Source of the DNA: Candidatus Hodarchaeota archaeon
GTDB lineage: Archaea; Asgardarchaeota; Heimdallarchaeia; Hodarchaeales; YT1-057
Assembly (NCBI GenBank): GCA_016839955.1
Contig: JAEOTI010000741.1
Span: forward strand, 1 to 7,898
Direction of reading: 5' to 3'
DNA: 7,898 nt
A program made the translations under genes and the position numbers. Position 1 is the stretch's first letter, and each line of letters begins with the position of its first letter. This document shows positions 1-6,241 of this stretch, piece by piece. Below the pieces are notes generated by a model. The model did no database searches. It saw nothing but the letters and a program-made list of their open reading frames with translations, and was not told the origin of the DNA.

Positions 1-144
1 TACGGACTTGAGCTTGGTGTAGAGCTTAAAATCCTCGAGAATGTAAAACCACATGGACCAATTTGTATTCATTTGCAAAATGAAGGCAGATTAGTTCTTC
101 CTCGCGAAATTGCATCAAGTCTATTGGTAGAAATCATAGATTAA
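1..144 (+). CDS. C-terminal fragment of a FeoA-domain protein, probably a DtxR/MntR-type metal-dependent repressor
   Basis: The first 47 codons read openly in frame 1 and end at TAA 142-144; the start lies outside the window. The visible part begins YGLELGVELKILENV, continues with a HGPICIHLQ strand and ends LVLPREIASSLLVEIID. This order (Gly-rich entry, hydrophobic strand, a short turn with HGP, strand, then a short helix with a final valine strand) is that of the FeoA/SH3-like domain. In known proteins this domain either ends DtxR/MntR/SirR metal-responsive repressors or stands alone next to the ferrous iron transporter FeoB. I cannot tell which from 47 residues, because the DNA-binding or dimerisation part would lie upstream. 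The gene runs head-on into ileS, with no base between the two stop codons, so the two transcripts must overlap or end inside each other. Confidence 0.72.
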   Translation, partial: YGLELGVELKILENVKPHGPICIHLQNEGRLVLPREIASSLLVEIID

Positions 145-3100
145 CTAATGAGATTCGTCTGTTTTGATTGAAATAGATATGTAATAGGTTTTATTATCTG
201 CTGAGACAATTTTCCAGTCTTTCTTTAGCACCTCTTTTGTCACATGATGAAAGGAGATTTCTTTACCAACTGTTTCTTGTTGTATGAAAGAGCGATAATT
301 CTGAACGGCAGCTTTAACATAATCATCAGATTCAATTCCAATGTGAATTGGCATATCATATTCTAGTTCCAAGTCTTTTCGCATTGATTGGATACGCCGG
401 ACTAGATCTCTAACTAATCCTTCTTCAAGAAGAGCAGGGGTTAATGTTGTGTCTAAGACAACATGCCCAATTCCAGCACTTAATGATTCTAGAACTACAT
501 CTTCTTTTGGTATTACTTCTATTCGGAAATCTTTCTTTGTTATTGAAACTGGACTCTCAACATCGAATATGGTAATTTCTACTTCTTCCTGAGTTTCCAA
601 ATCTTTGAGTAATTCTTCCATTTGGTCTAATGACATATTTTTTAGAAAGTTAGCAACGTGTTGGGAATTTTGTTTAAATTTCGGACCAAGTATTCCAAAG
701 TTTGGAAGAATACGACGTTCTTGAAAGATTTTTAAAGCTGTAGCATAATTAACAGCTTTAACATTAAGCTCTTCCTTTATTTCGCTCTCAACTCTCTTAA
801 CTTGGGCAAACAAACCCGAAGGCCCAACAAGTGTGACTTCCTGAAGAGGTTGCCTGATCCGAACATTGGTATTTACCCTTGCTGTTCGTCCACTAGCGAT
901 TATGTCCCGTAAAAGTGCCATCTCACTTTCTAAATTATCATTTATTAAAGATTCATTGGTTTCAGGGTATGATTCTAAATGGACACTCTCCAAAGCACTT
1001 GTCTGTCGTTTTAAATTCTCATAGATTACTTCAGCAATAAAAGGTGTAAATGGTGCTAGAAGCTTCGTTAACGTGACTAAGGTCTCAAATAGAGTAGTAT
1101 AACTTGAAGTCTTTTTGAGCGATTCTGTTTTCTCCCAAAAGCGTCTTCGGGATCGTCTGATCCACCAATTACTAATATCATTCGTTAAAAACGATTGGAT
1201 GGCTTTTGAGGCTTTGTGAACTTCCAGATCTTCCATAGCCTTCCTTGTAGATGAAATGGTTTTATTTAATCGGGATATTAGCCATTGATCTAGTAGTGGT
1301 CTCTCAGCAACATTCAGAGATTTTTCTTTAGGGTTGAAGTCATCAAGCCTAGCATATGTTACAAAGAATGAGTAAGTGTTCCAGAGGGGAAGTAAAAATT
1401 GAGAAATTGCTTCATCAAGCATTTGGTTACCCAAACGTGTGTTAGTCCATGTGGGGCTTGTGAAAAACACCCACCTTAGAGCATCTGCTCCGTAGTCATT
1501 CATGATTTCTGTTGGATCTAGTGCATTTCCCCTGCTCTTACTCATTTTTTCGCCATCTTCATTTAGGACATGGCCCATACATAAACAGCTAAGGTAAGAT
1601 GGTTCATTTCGAAGTAAGACAGAAGTTGCATGTAGTGTGTAAAACCATCCTCTTGTTTGGTCTATCGCCTCTGTGATAAAGTCTACTGGAAAATTAGTGT
1701 TAAATGCGTCCTCTGTGTCGTATGATGAGTACCATGCCATCCCTGAGTCCATCCAGGCATCACAAACGTAAGGTTCTCTTTTCATGGGATCTGAACAATC
1801 CGGACAGGGAAAATTGAGATCATCTACAAATGGTCGGTGCAGTTCAAAGTTGTCTGGAAGGGCTCCTACAAATTCTTCCAGTTCTTTCTTATTCCCAACA
1901 ATTACTTCATGGCCCTTCTCACAACGCCATATTGGAAGTGGTGTTCCCCAATATCTAGTCCGAGAAAATGCCCAGTCTTTAACTTCTTCAAGGAAATTAC
2001 CAAACCTGCCATCCTTAAGATGAGTCGGTTTCCATCGTATTTTTTGATTGGCTTCAACTAACTCCTTACGAAGTTTACTCATACTAACGAACCATGAGTC
2101 TGTTGCATAATAGATTAGTTTTGAATCGTCTCGCCAGCAGTGAGGGTAAGTATGCTTTATAGTGGCCTTGTAAAGGAGTTGTCCTGTATTAGACAGGTCG
2201 TTAAGGATTTCTCGATCCGCTTGAAGGACATGCATACCAGCATAGTCTGGTACATGGTTGGTGAAAGTACCATCAATATTAACTGGGTTGAAAACTGGAA
2301 TTTCAAGGCTATCACAGAGTTCCTGATCCTCTAAACCAAACCCTGGTGCAATGTGAACAATTCCTGTACCTTCCTCAAGTCCTACAAATGGTGCTGTAGT
2401 TACGAAATGCGTCTTAACGGGTACAACATCTTTAGTGAAATAAAAGAGAGGTTCATACTCCTTACCACTAAGTTCTTCCCCAGAAAATGTTTCTAAAATA
2501 TCTAATTCCTCAGTTTTTAGAACCTGCGGAGCTAATGCTTTAGCTAGAATGAGATTTTCTCCTTCAAAATTTACTTTGACATACTCCGCTTCTGGTTTTA
2601 CAGCTAGGACTAAATTGGAGCATAGAGTCCATGGTGTAGTCGTCCAAGCTAGAAAATATGTGTTAGCGTCATCTTTTGATTGAAATTTTACATATAAACT
2701 GTCATCTTCAATATCCTTGTAGCCTTGGGCTACTTCATGAGAACTTAATGTGGTCTCACACCGAGTACATAATGGAAGGATTCGATGACCTTTGACAAGC
2801 AGTCCTCGATTGTATGCTTCTTTCAAGAATCCCCATACTTTTTCGATATAGGGATCTCTTAATGTAACATAGGAATTTGGAAGATTTAGATGTAATCCAA
2901 TGCGTTCTGAGAGGAGTTCCCATTCTTTAACATAACGAAAAACCGATTTTCTACAAGCATCATTAAATTGTGCAATGCCATATTCCTCAATGCCTTGTTT
3001 ACTTGAAATTCCCAGTTCCTTTTCTACTTCTAATTCTACTGGAAGCCCATGGCAATCCCAACCTCCAACTCGGGGAGTGATATGATGACCGGTCATTGTT

Positions 3101-3321
3101 TTGTAACGCAAGAAAACATCTTTGATTGCGCGAGTTAAAGCATGTCCGACGTGCGGAAGACCATTGGCAGTTGGTGGTCCTTCTAAGAAGACAAATTTTG
3201 AATCCTTACGATGAAGCTCTTGTATTTTGACTTCTATAGCATTGGATCGCCAATATTCGAGTATTTTTTCCTCCAATTTAGGAAAACTAGGTTGTGGAGT
3301 GACTTTCTTGAAAATAGACAT
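145..3321 (-). CDS. ileS: Isoleucyl-tRNA synthetase (archaeal/eukaryotic type), complete
   Basis: A complete 1058-residue class I aminoacyl-tRNA synthetase, which charges tRNA-Ile with isoleucine in the cytoplasm. The HIGH-type motif is HVGH (residues 57-60), followed by GGWDCHGLPVE near 86-96, a hallmark of IleRS over ValRS and LeuRS. The editing (CP1) domain shows WTTTPWTL (226-233) and GTGIVHIAPGFGLED (318-332), whose Asp 332 is the probable editing carboxylate. KMSKS lies at 592-596. Cysteine pairs CTRC (185-188) and CPDC (506-509) are likely zinc ligands. A C-terminal tRNA-binding region with the RIRQPL motif follows. The length matches archaeal and eukaryotic enzymes. The ATG at 3321 is preceded by AAGGTG (3332-3337) ten bases upstream, supporting this start. 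The gene seems complete with no frameshift. It lies 237 bases downstream of the GNAT gene, which leaves room for its own promoter. Confidence 0.98.
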   Translation of the reverse strand: MSIFKKVTPQPSFPKLEEKILEYWRSNAIEVKIQELHRKDSKFVFLEGPPTANGLPHVGHALTRAIKDVFLRYKTMTGHHITPRVGGWDCHGLPVELEVEKELGISSKQGIEEYGIAQFNDACRKSVFRYVKEWELLSERIGLHLNLPNSYVTLRDPYIEKVWGFLKEAYNRGLLVKGHRILPLCTRCETTLSSHEVAQGYKDIEDDSLYVKFQSKDDANTYFLAWTTTPWTLCSNLVLAVKPEAEYVKVNFEGENLILAKALAPQVLKTEELDILETFSGEELSGKEYEPLFYFTKDVVPVKTHFVTTAPFVGLEEGTGIVHIAPGFGLEDQELCDSLEIPVFNPVNIDGTFTNHVPDYAGMHVLQADREILNDLSNTGQLLYKATIKHTYPHCWRDDSKLIYYATDSWFVSMSKLRKELVEANQKIRWKPTHLKDGRFGNFLEEVKDWAFSRTRYWGTPLPIWRCEKGHEVIVGNKKELEEFVGALPDNFELHRPFVDDLNFPCPDCSDPMKREPYVCDAWMDSGMAWYSSYDTEDAFNTNFPVDFITEAIDQTRGWFYTLHATSVLLRNEPSYLSCLCMGHVLNEDGEKMSKSRGNALDPTEIMNDYGADALRWVFFTSPTWTNTRLGNQMLDEAISQFLLPLWNTYSFFVTYARLDDFNPKEKSLNVAERPLLDQWLISRLNKTISSTRKAMEDLEVHKASKAIQSFLTNDISNWWIRRSRRRFWEKTESLKKTSSYTTLFETLVTLTKLLAPFTPFIAEVIYENLKRQTSALESVHLESYPETNESLINDNLESEMALLRDIIASGRTARVNTNVRIRQPLQEVTLVGPSGLFAQVKRVESEIKEELNVKAVNYATALKIFQERRILPNFGILGPKFKQNSQHVANFLKNMSLDQMEELLKDLETQEEVEITIFDVESPVSITKKDFRIEVIPKEDVVLESLSAGIGHVVLDTTLTPALLEEGLVRDLVRRIQSMRKDLELEYDMPIHIGIESDDYVKAAVQNYRSFIQQETVGKEISFHHVTKEVLKKDWKIVSADNKTYYISISIKTDESH

Positions 3322-3558
3322 TGCTAAAAAACACCTTGGAAATTCGATGAATTCAACTGAAAATATCGGAGCAGCAAAAGATTACAAGATAGAGGGTTGA
3401 GTGTTTGGTAGTTTAGTAAATTAAAAAGTCCTACATGTAAAAATAAAACGATCCCTCAGTATAATTACCTCATTCTAACTGGTTTTTCTTTAACTTTTGA
3501 TGCTTTGCATTAATGATAACATTATCTTAAATTAAAAATTTTGCCTAAAGGAGTTTCT
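3322..3558 (-). other. Leader and probable promoter region of ileS (237 bp, no gene)
   Basis: This gap between the GNAT stop and the ileS start holds no credible gene. Read on the minus strand it contains a good Shine-Dalgarno sequence (AAGGTG, 3332-3337), a small dyad AATTC-GAT-GAATT (3341-3353) just upstream of it, and an A/T-rich stretch CTTTTTAATTTA near 3417-3428 that could act as a TATA element. If so, transcription would start near 3396 with a leader of about 75 bases. Close to the GNAT stop is T-rich sequence on the minus strand (around 3530-3540) and a weak hairpin TAATG-ATAA-CATTA, which could help end GNAT transcription. All of this is pattern reading in A/T-rich DNA, so only the Shine-Dalgarno site is well supported. 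Confidence 0.35.
3332..3337 (-). promoter_or_regulatory. Shine-Dalgarno site of ileS (AAGGTG)
   Basis: AAGGTG on the minus strand, ten bases before the ATG at 3321, matches the GGTG part of the archaeal anti-Shine-Dalgarno complement and fixes the ileS start. Confidence 0.65.
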
Positions 3559-4053
3559 TTAATGTAAATCTAAGTTTAGTTTTTTTTCCCATACCAAGAT
3601 TTTTTCATTTTCCTTTTCAAATGAGTCTACAACGTGAAATCCATGGTGTCTATAGAATTTATTTGTTTTTTCCCATTTATTATAGGTTTCAAGTCTGATT
3701 AATGTGATTTTTTTATTTAAGAGGAATGATTCAACCCATGAAACCGCTTTGGAACCTAAACTTTGGTTTTGGTACTCCGGGAGAATTGCAAGATATTGTA
3801 ATTCTGCTTTTGTTCTATGAACTGTTAATGTAAACGTTCCAATAATTGACTGGTTGTATAAAATCAAAAAAAGCCTTTTTTCTTTAGAAAGATGAACAAA
3901 ATAATCCTCAGATTTTAGAAGAACCTTTGGATCCCTCGTCATAAGCTTTTTTCCACTATAATAGGCTTTTTGAATTATTTCTCGGCAAATTGGGGCGTTT
4001 TTTGGGAAAGCTAGTTGAAAATTGAGGGCGGATTGAGATTCTAAAAGGCCCAT
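3559..4053 (-). CDS. GNAT-family N-acetyltransferase
   Basis: A 164-residue single-domain GNAT protein, predicted to move an acetyl group from acetyl-CoA to an amine of a small molecule or protein; the substrate cannot be predicted. The central strand and acetyl-CoA loop read ELQYLAILPEYQNQSLGSKA (about 84-103), and the C-terminal motif B reads NKWEKTNKFYRHHGFHVV (125-142), both typical in place and order. One oddity: the pyrophosphate loop normally reads Q/R-x-x-G-x-G, but here it is Q95-N-Q-S98-L-G100, so the first glycine is serine. The ATG at 4053 has GGTGAG (4063-4068) nine bases upstream, inside the end of the THEP1 gene, and only 3 bases separate the two genes, so they are probably co-transcribed and translationally coupled. 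Its sequence appears even more A/T-rich than ileS. Confidence 0.88.
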   Translation of the reverse strand: MGLLESQSALNFQLAFPKNAPICREIIQKAYYSGKKLMTRDPKVLLKSEDYFVHLSKEKRLFLILYNQSIIGTFTLTVHRTKAELQYLAILPEYQNQSLGSKAVSWVESFLLNKKITLIRLETYNKWEKTNKFYRHHGFHVVDSFEKENEKILVWEKKLNLDLH

Positions 4054-4056
4054 TAC

Positions 4057-4626
4057 TTAGCACTCACCGAATAATCTGTTATGAAGGCCAATCGCAACTG
4101 AATCACGATTGTTTAAGGTTACTTCAATGTTTTCAGTGGAATTCACTAGTTTCTGACGAATATCCTTGGAAATCCCTTTTCCCATTGTAGCAATTATAGA
4201 TGGTTTCTGTTCTTTTTTTAGGAATAAATCGAGAATAAATTCTTTAAAATTCCTGTCTAAAAGCTCCATTTTTCCTATTTCGTCAATAAAAATTATTTTA
4301 ACGTCTGGATCATCTAATGCTTCTTGTAAAGCTGGTATTGCTACATTCTTAATTGTCTCTTGATGTACTTTATACTTTCCAACGCGAAAAGTGGTGCTTT
4401 GATTTTCTGTTTCTAGAATTGAGGCAAGGATTCCTTTTTCACCCGATTTGAGATCAACAAGATGGAATCCTATCCTTCGGCCATGTTCTCGTATCTCTGG
4501 TGTCATTATACCTGCTATCTTGATATAATTCCCCTTTGCTATTGCAATAATCTTATGAATAATTGTAGTTTTCCCTACTCTTGGATTTCCTGAAAGAATA
4601 ATTCTACAGGATTGATTATTTTCCAA
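4057..4626 (-). CDS. THEP1-type nucleoside-triphosphatase (NTPase family, TTG start)
   Basis: A 189-residue P-loop NTPase of the THEP1 family (archaeal and eukaryotic NTPases that hydrolyse ATP, GTP and other NTPs; physiological role unclear). Visible motifs in order: Walker A GNPRVGKT (13-20), RRIGFHLVDL (50-59), RVGKYKV (81-87), Walker B IIFIDEIGKMEL (111-122) with the family-typical DEIGKMEL ending, and NNRD (172-175). The length is usual for the family. The start is TTG at 4624-4626: a strong GAGGAG lies 6 bases upstream (4633-4638), an in-frame TGA lies at 4660-4662 with no ATG or GTG between, and the first internal Met (residue 41) is beyond Walker A. It is the first gene of a unit with the GNAT gene and is divergent from the HTH regulator, with 130 bases between starts, so that regulator may control it. 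That last point is inference. Confidence 0.94.
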   Translation of the reverse strand: MENNQSCRIILSGNPRVGKTTIIHKIIAIAKGNYIKIAGIMTPEIREHGRRIGFHLVDLKSGEKGILASILETENQSTTFRVGKYKVHQETIKNVAIPALQEALDDPDVKIIFIDEIGKMELLDRNFKEFILDLFLKKEQKPSIIATMGKGISKDIRQKLVNSTENIEVTLNNRDSVAIGLHNRLFGEC

Positions 4627-4632
4627 ATAATT

Positions 4633-4638
4633 CTCCTC
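4633..4638 (-). promoter_or_regulatory. Shine-Dalgarno site deciding the TTG start of the THEP1 gene
   Basis: GAGGAG on the minus strand, six bases before TTG 4626-4624. With the in-frame TGA at 4660-4662 and no nearby ATG or GTG, it makes TTG the only reasonable start. Confidence 0.75.
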
Positions 4639-4684
4639 TGAATATGAAAGATGTAAAAATCAAAAGCCATATTATCTGCATTGA

Positions 4685-4694
4685 GTATTTTTTA
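4685..4694 (-). promoter_or_regulatory. Candidate TATA box of the THEP1-GNAT unit
   Basis: TAAAAAATAC on the minus strand. A start site about 26 bases downstream would fall near 4664, giving a leader of roughly 38 bases that includes the GAGGAG site. It lies back to back with the candidate TATA box of the regulator, 15 bases away. Supported only by sequence pattern and spacing. Confidence 0.4.
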
Positions 4695-4697
4695 GCA

Positions 4698-4714
4698 GGT
4701 ATAGTCTGGTATAA
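4698..4714 (+). repeat. Direct repeat GGTATA at one helical turn, in the divergent promoter
   Basis: GGTATA occurs at 4698-4703 and again at 4708-4713, exactly 10 bases apart, so both copies face the same side of the helix. The second overlaps the regulator's TATA box and the first lies between the two TATA boxes. This is a plausible operator for the neighbouring HTH protein, but a 6-base repeat can arise by chance. Confidence 0.35.
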
Positions 4715-4720
4715 GTATAT
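4710..4720 (+). promoter_or_regulatory. Candidate TATA box of the HTH regulator
   Basis: TATAAGTATAT is the best TATA-like element upstream of the regulator. Spacing of about 26 bases predicts a start near 4740, only some 17 bases before the ATG at 4757, a short leader as is common in archaea. Confidence 0.5.
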
Positions 4721-4756
4721 GTATTCTATTGTTTCAGGATGAAAGTGTGACTTAGA

Positions 4757-5761
4757 ATGCCGGTCTCTCAATCACTCAGTACTTCGGAAGAATTCTTACA
4801 TGAAACTCGAGAGACATTTGAAGCTGCTAATTTCACAGTATCAGAATGTGCTGGACAACCTGCATTTGACCTCCTAGTTAAGAAAAATTTTCTACTTCTA
4901 ATTAAAACGCTTTTAAATCTGGACAGTTTCAAAAAACATCATTCGATTGACCTTCATGTAACAGCAAGACACCTTTCTGCTCACCCACTTATTATTGGTC
5001 AAAGATCAAGTCATAATGAAATGAAAAGTGGCGTTATTTACGATCGATATCAGATACCTGCAATGAACCTTCATACTCTTACCAATTTTCTTTTACAGAA
5101 ACAAGTTCCGTACAAACGGGCGACAAGGGGAGGAATCTACCTCCAGATTTCTGGAGACATGATGCGTCGTCTTCGAGAAGAGCATGGAATATCAAAAAAA
5201 GAACTCGCTAACGAACTACAAGTTTCAGAGAGAACTATTCATTCTTATGAAACTGGAAGTATATCTCCAAGAGATAAACATGAAAAGAGGCTTCTAGAGC
5301 TATTAGGTGATGAATTAATATACCACCTTCCTTTATTCAAGGAACTAGTGAAAGATACTCCTGCTTTCAAAACAACTACACCAAGTAATTATCTCCAACA
5401 AGAAGCTTCTCAATATCTTGAAGATAAGGGGTACGCAGTTCTTTGGCTTCAACATACTCCATTTAGTGGAATTTCTAAAGTAGAAGGGGCAAAACGAAAA
5501 TCGATGATTATTGGCATCACACCTGATCTTGAAAACGATGAAAATAAACAACGGATTCATGTAACTGCATCTGTATCTCGATTAGCAGAAAAACCTTGGT
5601 TTTGGATTGTTGAGGATGATTCAAGTAAGAGGCTTGAAAGTAACTTTCCCATCCTTAGTCTTTCTGAACTTGAAAGTCCTCAATCTGAAAAACTATTAGA
5701 GCGCATTATGGGATTATTTTCTGCTCTCCGAAATTATGATGATAGTTTAAAGGGATGTTAG
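4757..5761 (+). CDS. Archaeal HTH-type transcriptional regulator (MTH_967-like, Cro/C1 HTH)
   Basis: A 334-residue soluble protein of the archaeal family annotated as putative HTH-type transcriptional regulatory protein. Three parts are visible. The N-terminal domain (about 10-120) has QPAFDLLVKKNFLLLIKTL followed by LIIGQRSS, matching that family's pattern. The Cro/C1-type helix-turn-helix (about 133-183) reads MRRLREEHGISKKELANELQ, then VSERTIHSYETGSISP, the classic recognition-helix and salt-bridge pattern. The C-terminal part (about 210-325) appears to repeat the N-terminal fold: TPFSGISK, MIIGITPD, IHVTASVSRLAEKPWFWIVED. The ATG at 4757 follows an in-frame TGA at 4748-4750; only weak GTGA (4747-4750) serves as Shine-Dalgarno. 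It is divergent from the THEP1-GNAT pair and convergent with the DUF61 gene. Target genes are unknown; self-control and control of the THEP1 gene are the natural first guesses. Confidence 0.88.
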   Translation: MPVSQSLSTSEEFLHETRETFEAANFTVSECAGQPAFDLLVKKNFLLLIKTLLNLDSFKKHHSIDLHVTARHLSAHPLIIGQRSSHNEMKSGVIYDRYQIPAMNLHTLTNFLLQKQVPYKRATRGGIYLQISGDMMRRLREEHGISKKELANELQVSERTIHSYETGSISPRDKHEKRLLELLGDELIYHLPLFKELVKDTPAFKTTTPSNYLQQEASQYLEDKGYAVLWLQHTPFSGISKVEGAKRKSMIIGITPDLENDENKQRIHVTASVSRLAEKPWFWIVEDDSSKRLESNFPILSLSELESPQSEKLLERIMGLFSALRNYDDSLKGC

Positions 5762-5775
5762 TTGTATAATCAACT
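5760..5775. repeat. Short inverted repeat between convergent genes, possible shared terminator
   Basis: AGTTG (5760-5764) and CAACT (5771-5775) flank TATAAT and run from the end of the regulator's TAG into the DUF61 TAA. A 5-bp stem with a 6-base loop, without a clear T-tract on either strand, is weak as a terminator; it is listed because it fills the whole 13-base gap. Confidence 0.3.
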
Positions 5776-6239
5776 TAACTTATTCTAATTAAAGTAAAAG
5801 TAGTTGTGGTTGGAAACGCCCGACGAATTCGTTGGAATTCATAATTATAGTAGCTCTCTCTTGGTTTGAAAACTTCTAAAAGCACTGGAAATTCTTTTTT
5901 TTCATCTAGAATTTTCTCTATTATCCAGGATTCAACCTTAGTTCCAGATAATCTTACAAGATTCTTATCTTTCAAGAATACTAATGGAAGCTTTATTTTT
6001 TCATGATACTCTTGAGGAACCAGATTTGCAAGTGATAGGATTTCTTCTCGTCTTATATGGTAAAAATCACCTGTTTGACTAATGTAACCAGGTTTTTTTG
6101 AATTTAAAAGGTGTGAAAGAACTTCCCTTTTTTTAGGAAGATGTCGTCCAAGTTTAGCAATTTCGTTTGAGATAAAAGCTATAGTAGTATCAAATATCTC
6201 CCCAGTGTGGAAAGAATGATCCTTATTACGGTCTGTCAA
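5775..6239 (-). CDS. UPF0216 / DUF61 family protein, TTG start
   Basis: A 154-residue protein of the archaeal UPF0216 (DUF61) family, which has no established function. The family pattern is clear: IAKLGRHLPKKREVL (27-41), a strand-turn stretch GYISQTGDFYHIRREEI (51-67), LVPQEYHEKIKLPLVFL (73-89) and VRLSGTKVESWIIEKIL (95-111). Residues 112-154 form a further basic tail with aromatic residues that I do not recognise as part of the core domain. No membrane segment or signal peptide is seen. The start is TTG 6237-6239, two bases after the stop of the coiled-coil gene, with GGGGA (6251-6255) eleven bases upstream; there is no other Met in the whole protein and no ATG or GTG back to the upstream in-frame stop. 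The two genes are therefore almost certainly one operon. Convergent with the HTH regulator, 13 bases between stops. Confidence 0.85.
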   Translation of the reverse strand: MTDRNKDHSFHTGEIFDTTIAFISNEIAKLGRHLPKKREVLSHLLNSKKPGYISQTGDFYHIRREEILSLANLVPQEYHEKIKLPLVFLKDKNLVRLSGTKVESWIIEKILDEKKEFPVLLEVFKPRESYYNYEFQRIRRAFPTTTTFTLIRIS

Positions 6240-6241
6240 GC

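Noticed and set aside
1784..2334. Plus-strand reading frames of 64-79 codons inside ileS
   Set aside because: They lie opposite a complete, strongly conserved gene and show no motif or start signal.
3347..3400. A 17-codon plus-strand reading frame divergent from ileS
   Set aside because: Very short, with poor Shine-Dalgarno support; easily expected by chance.
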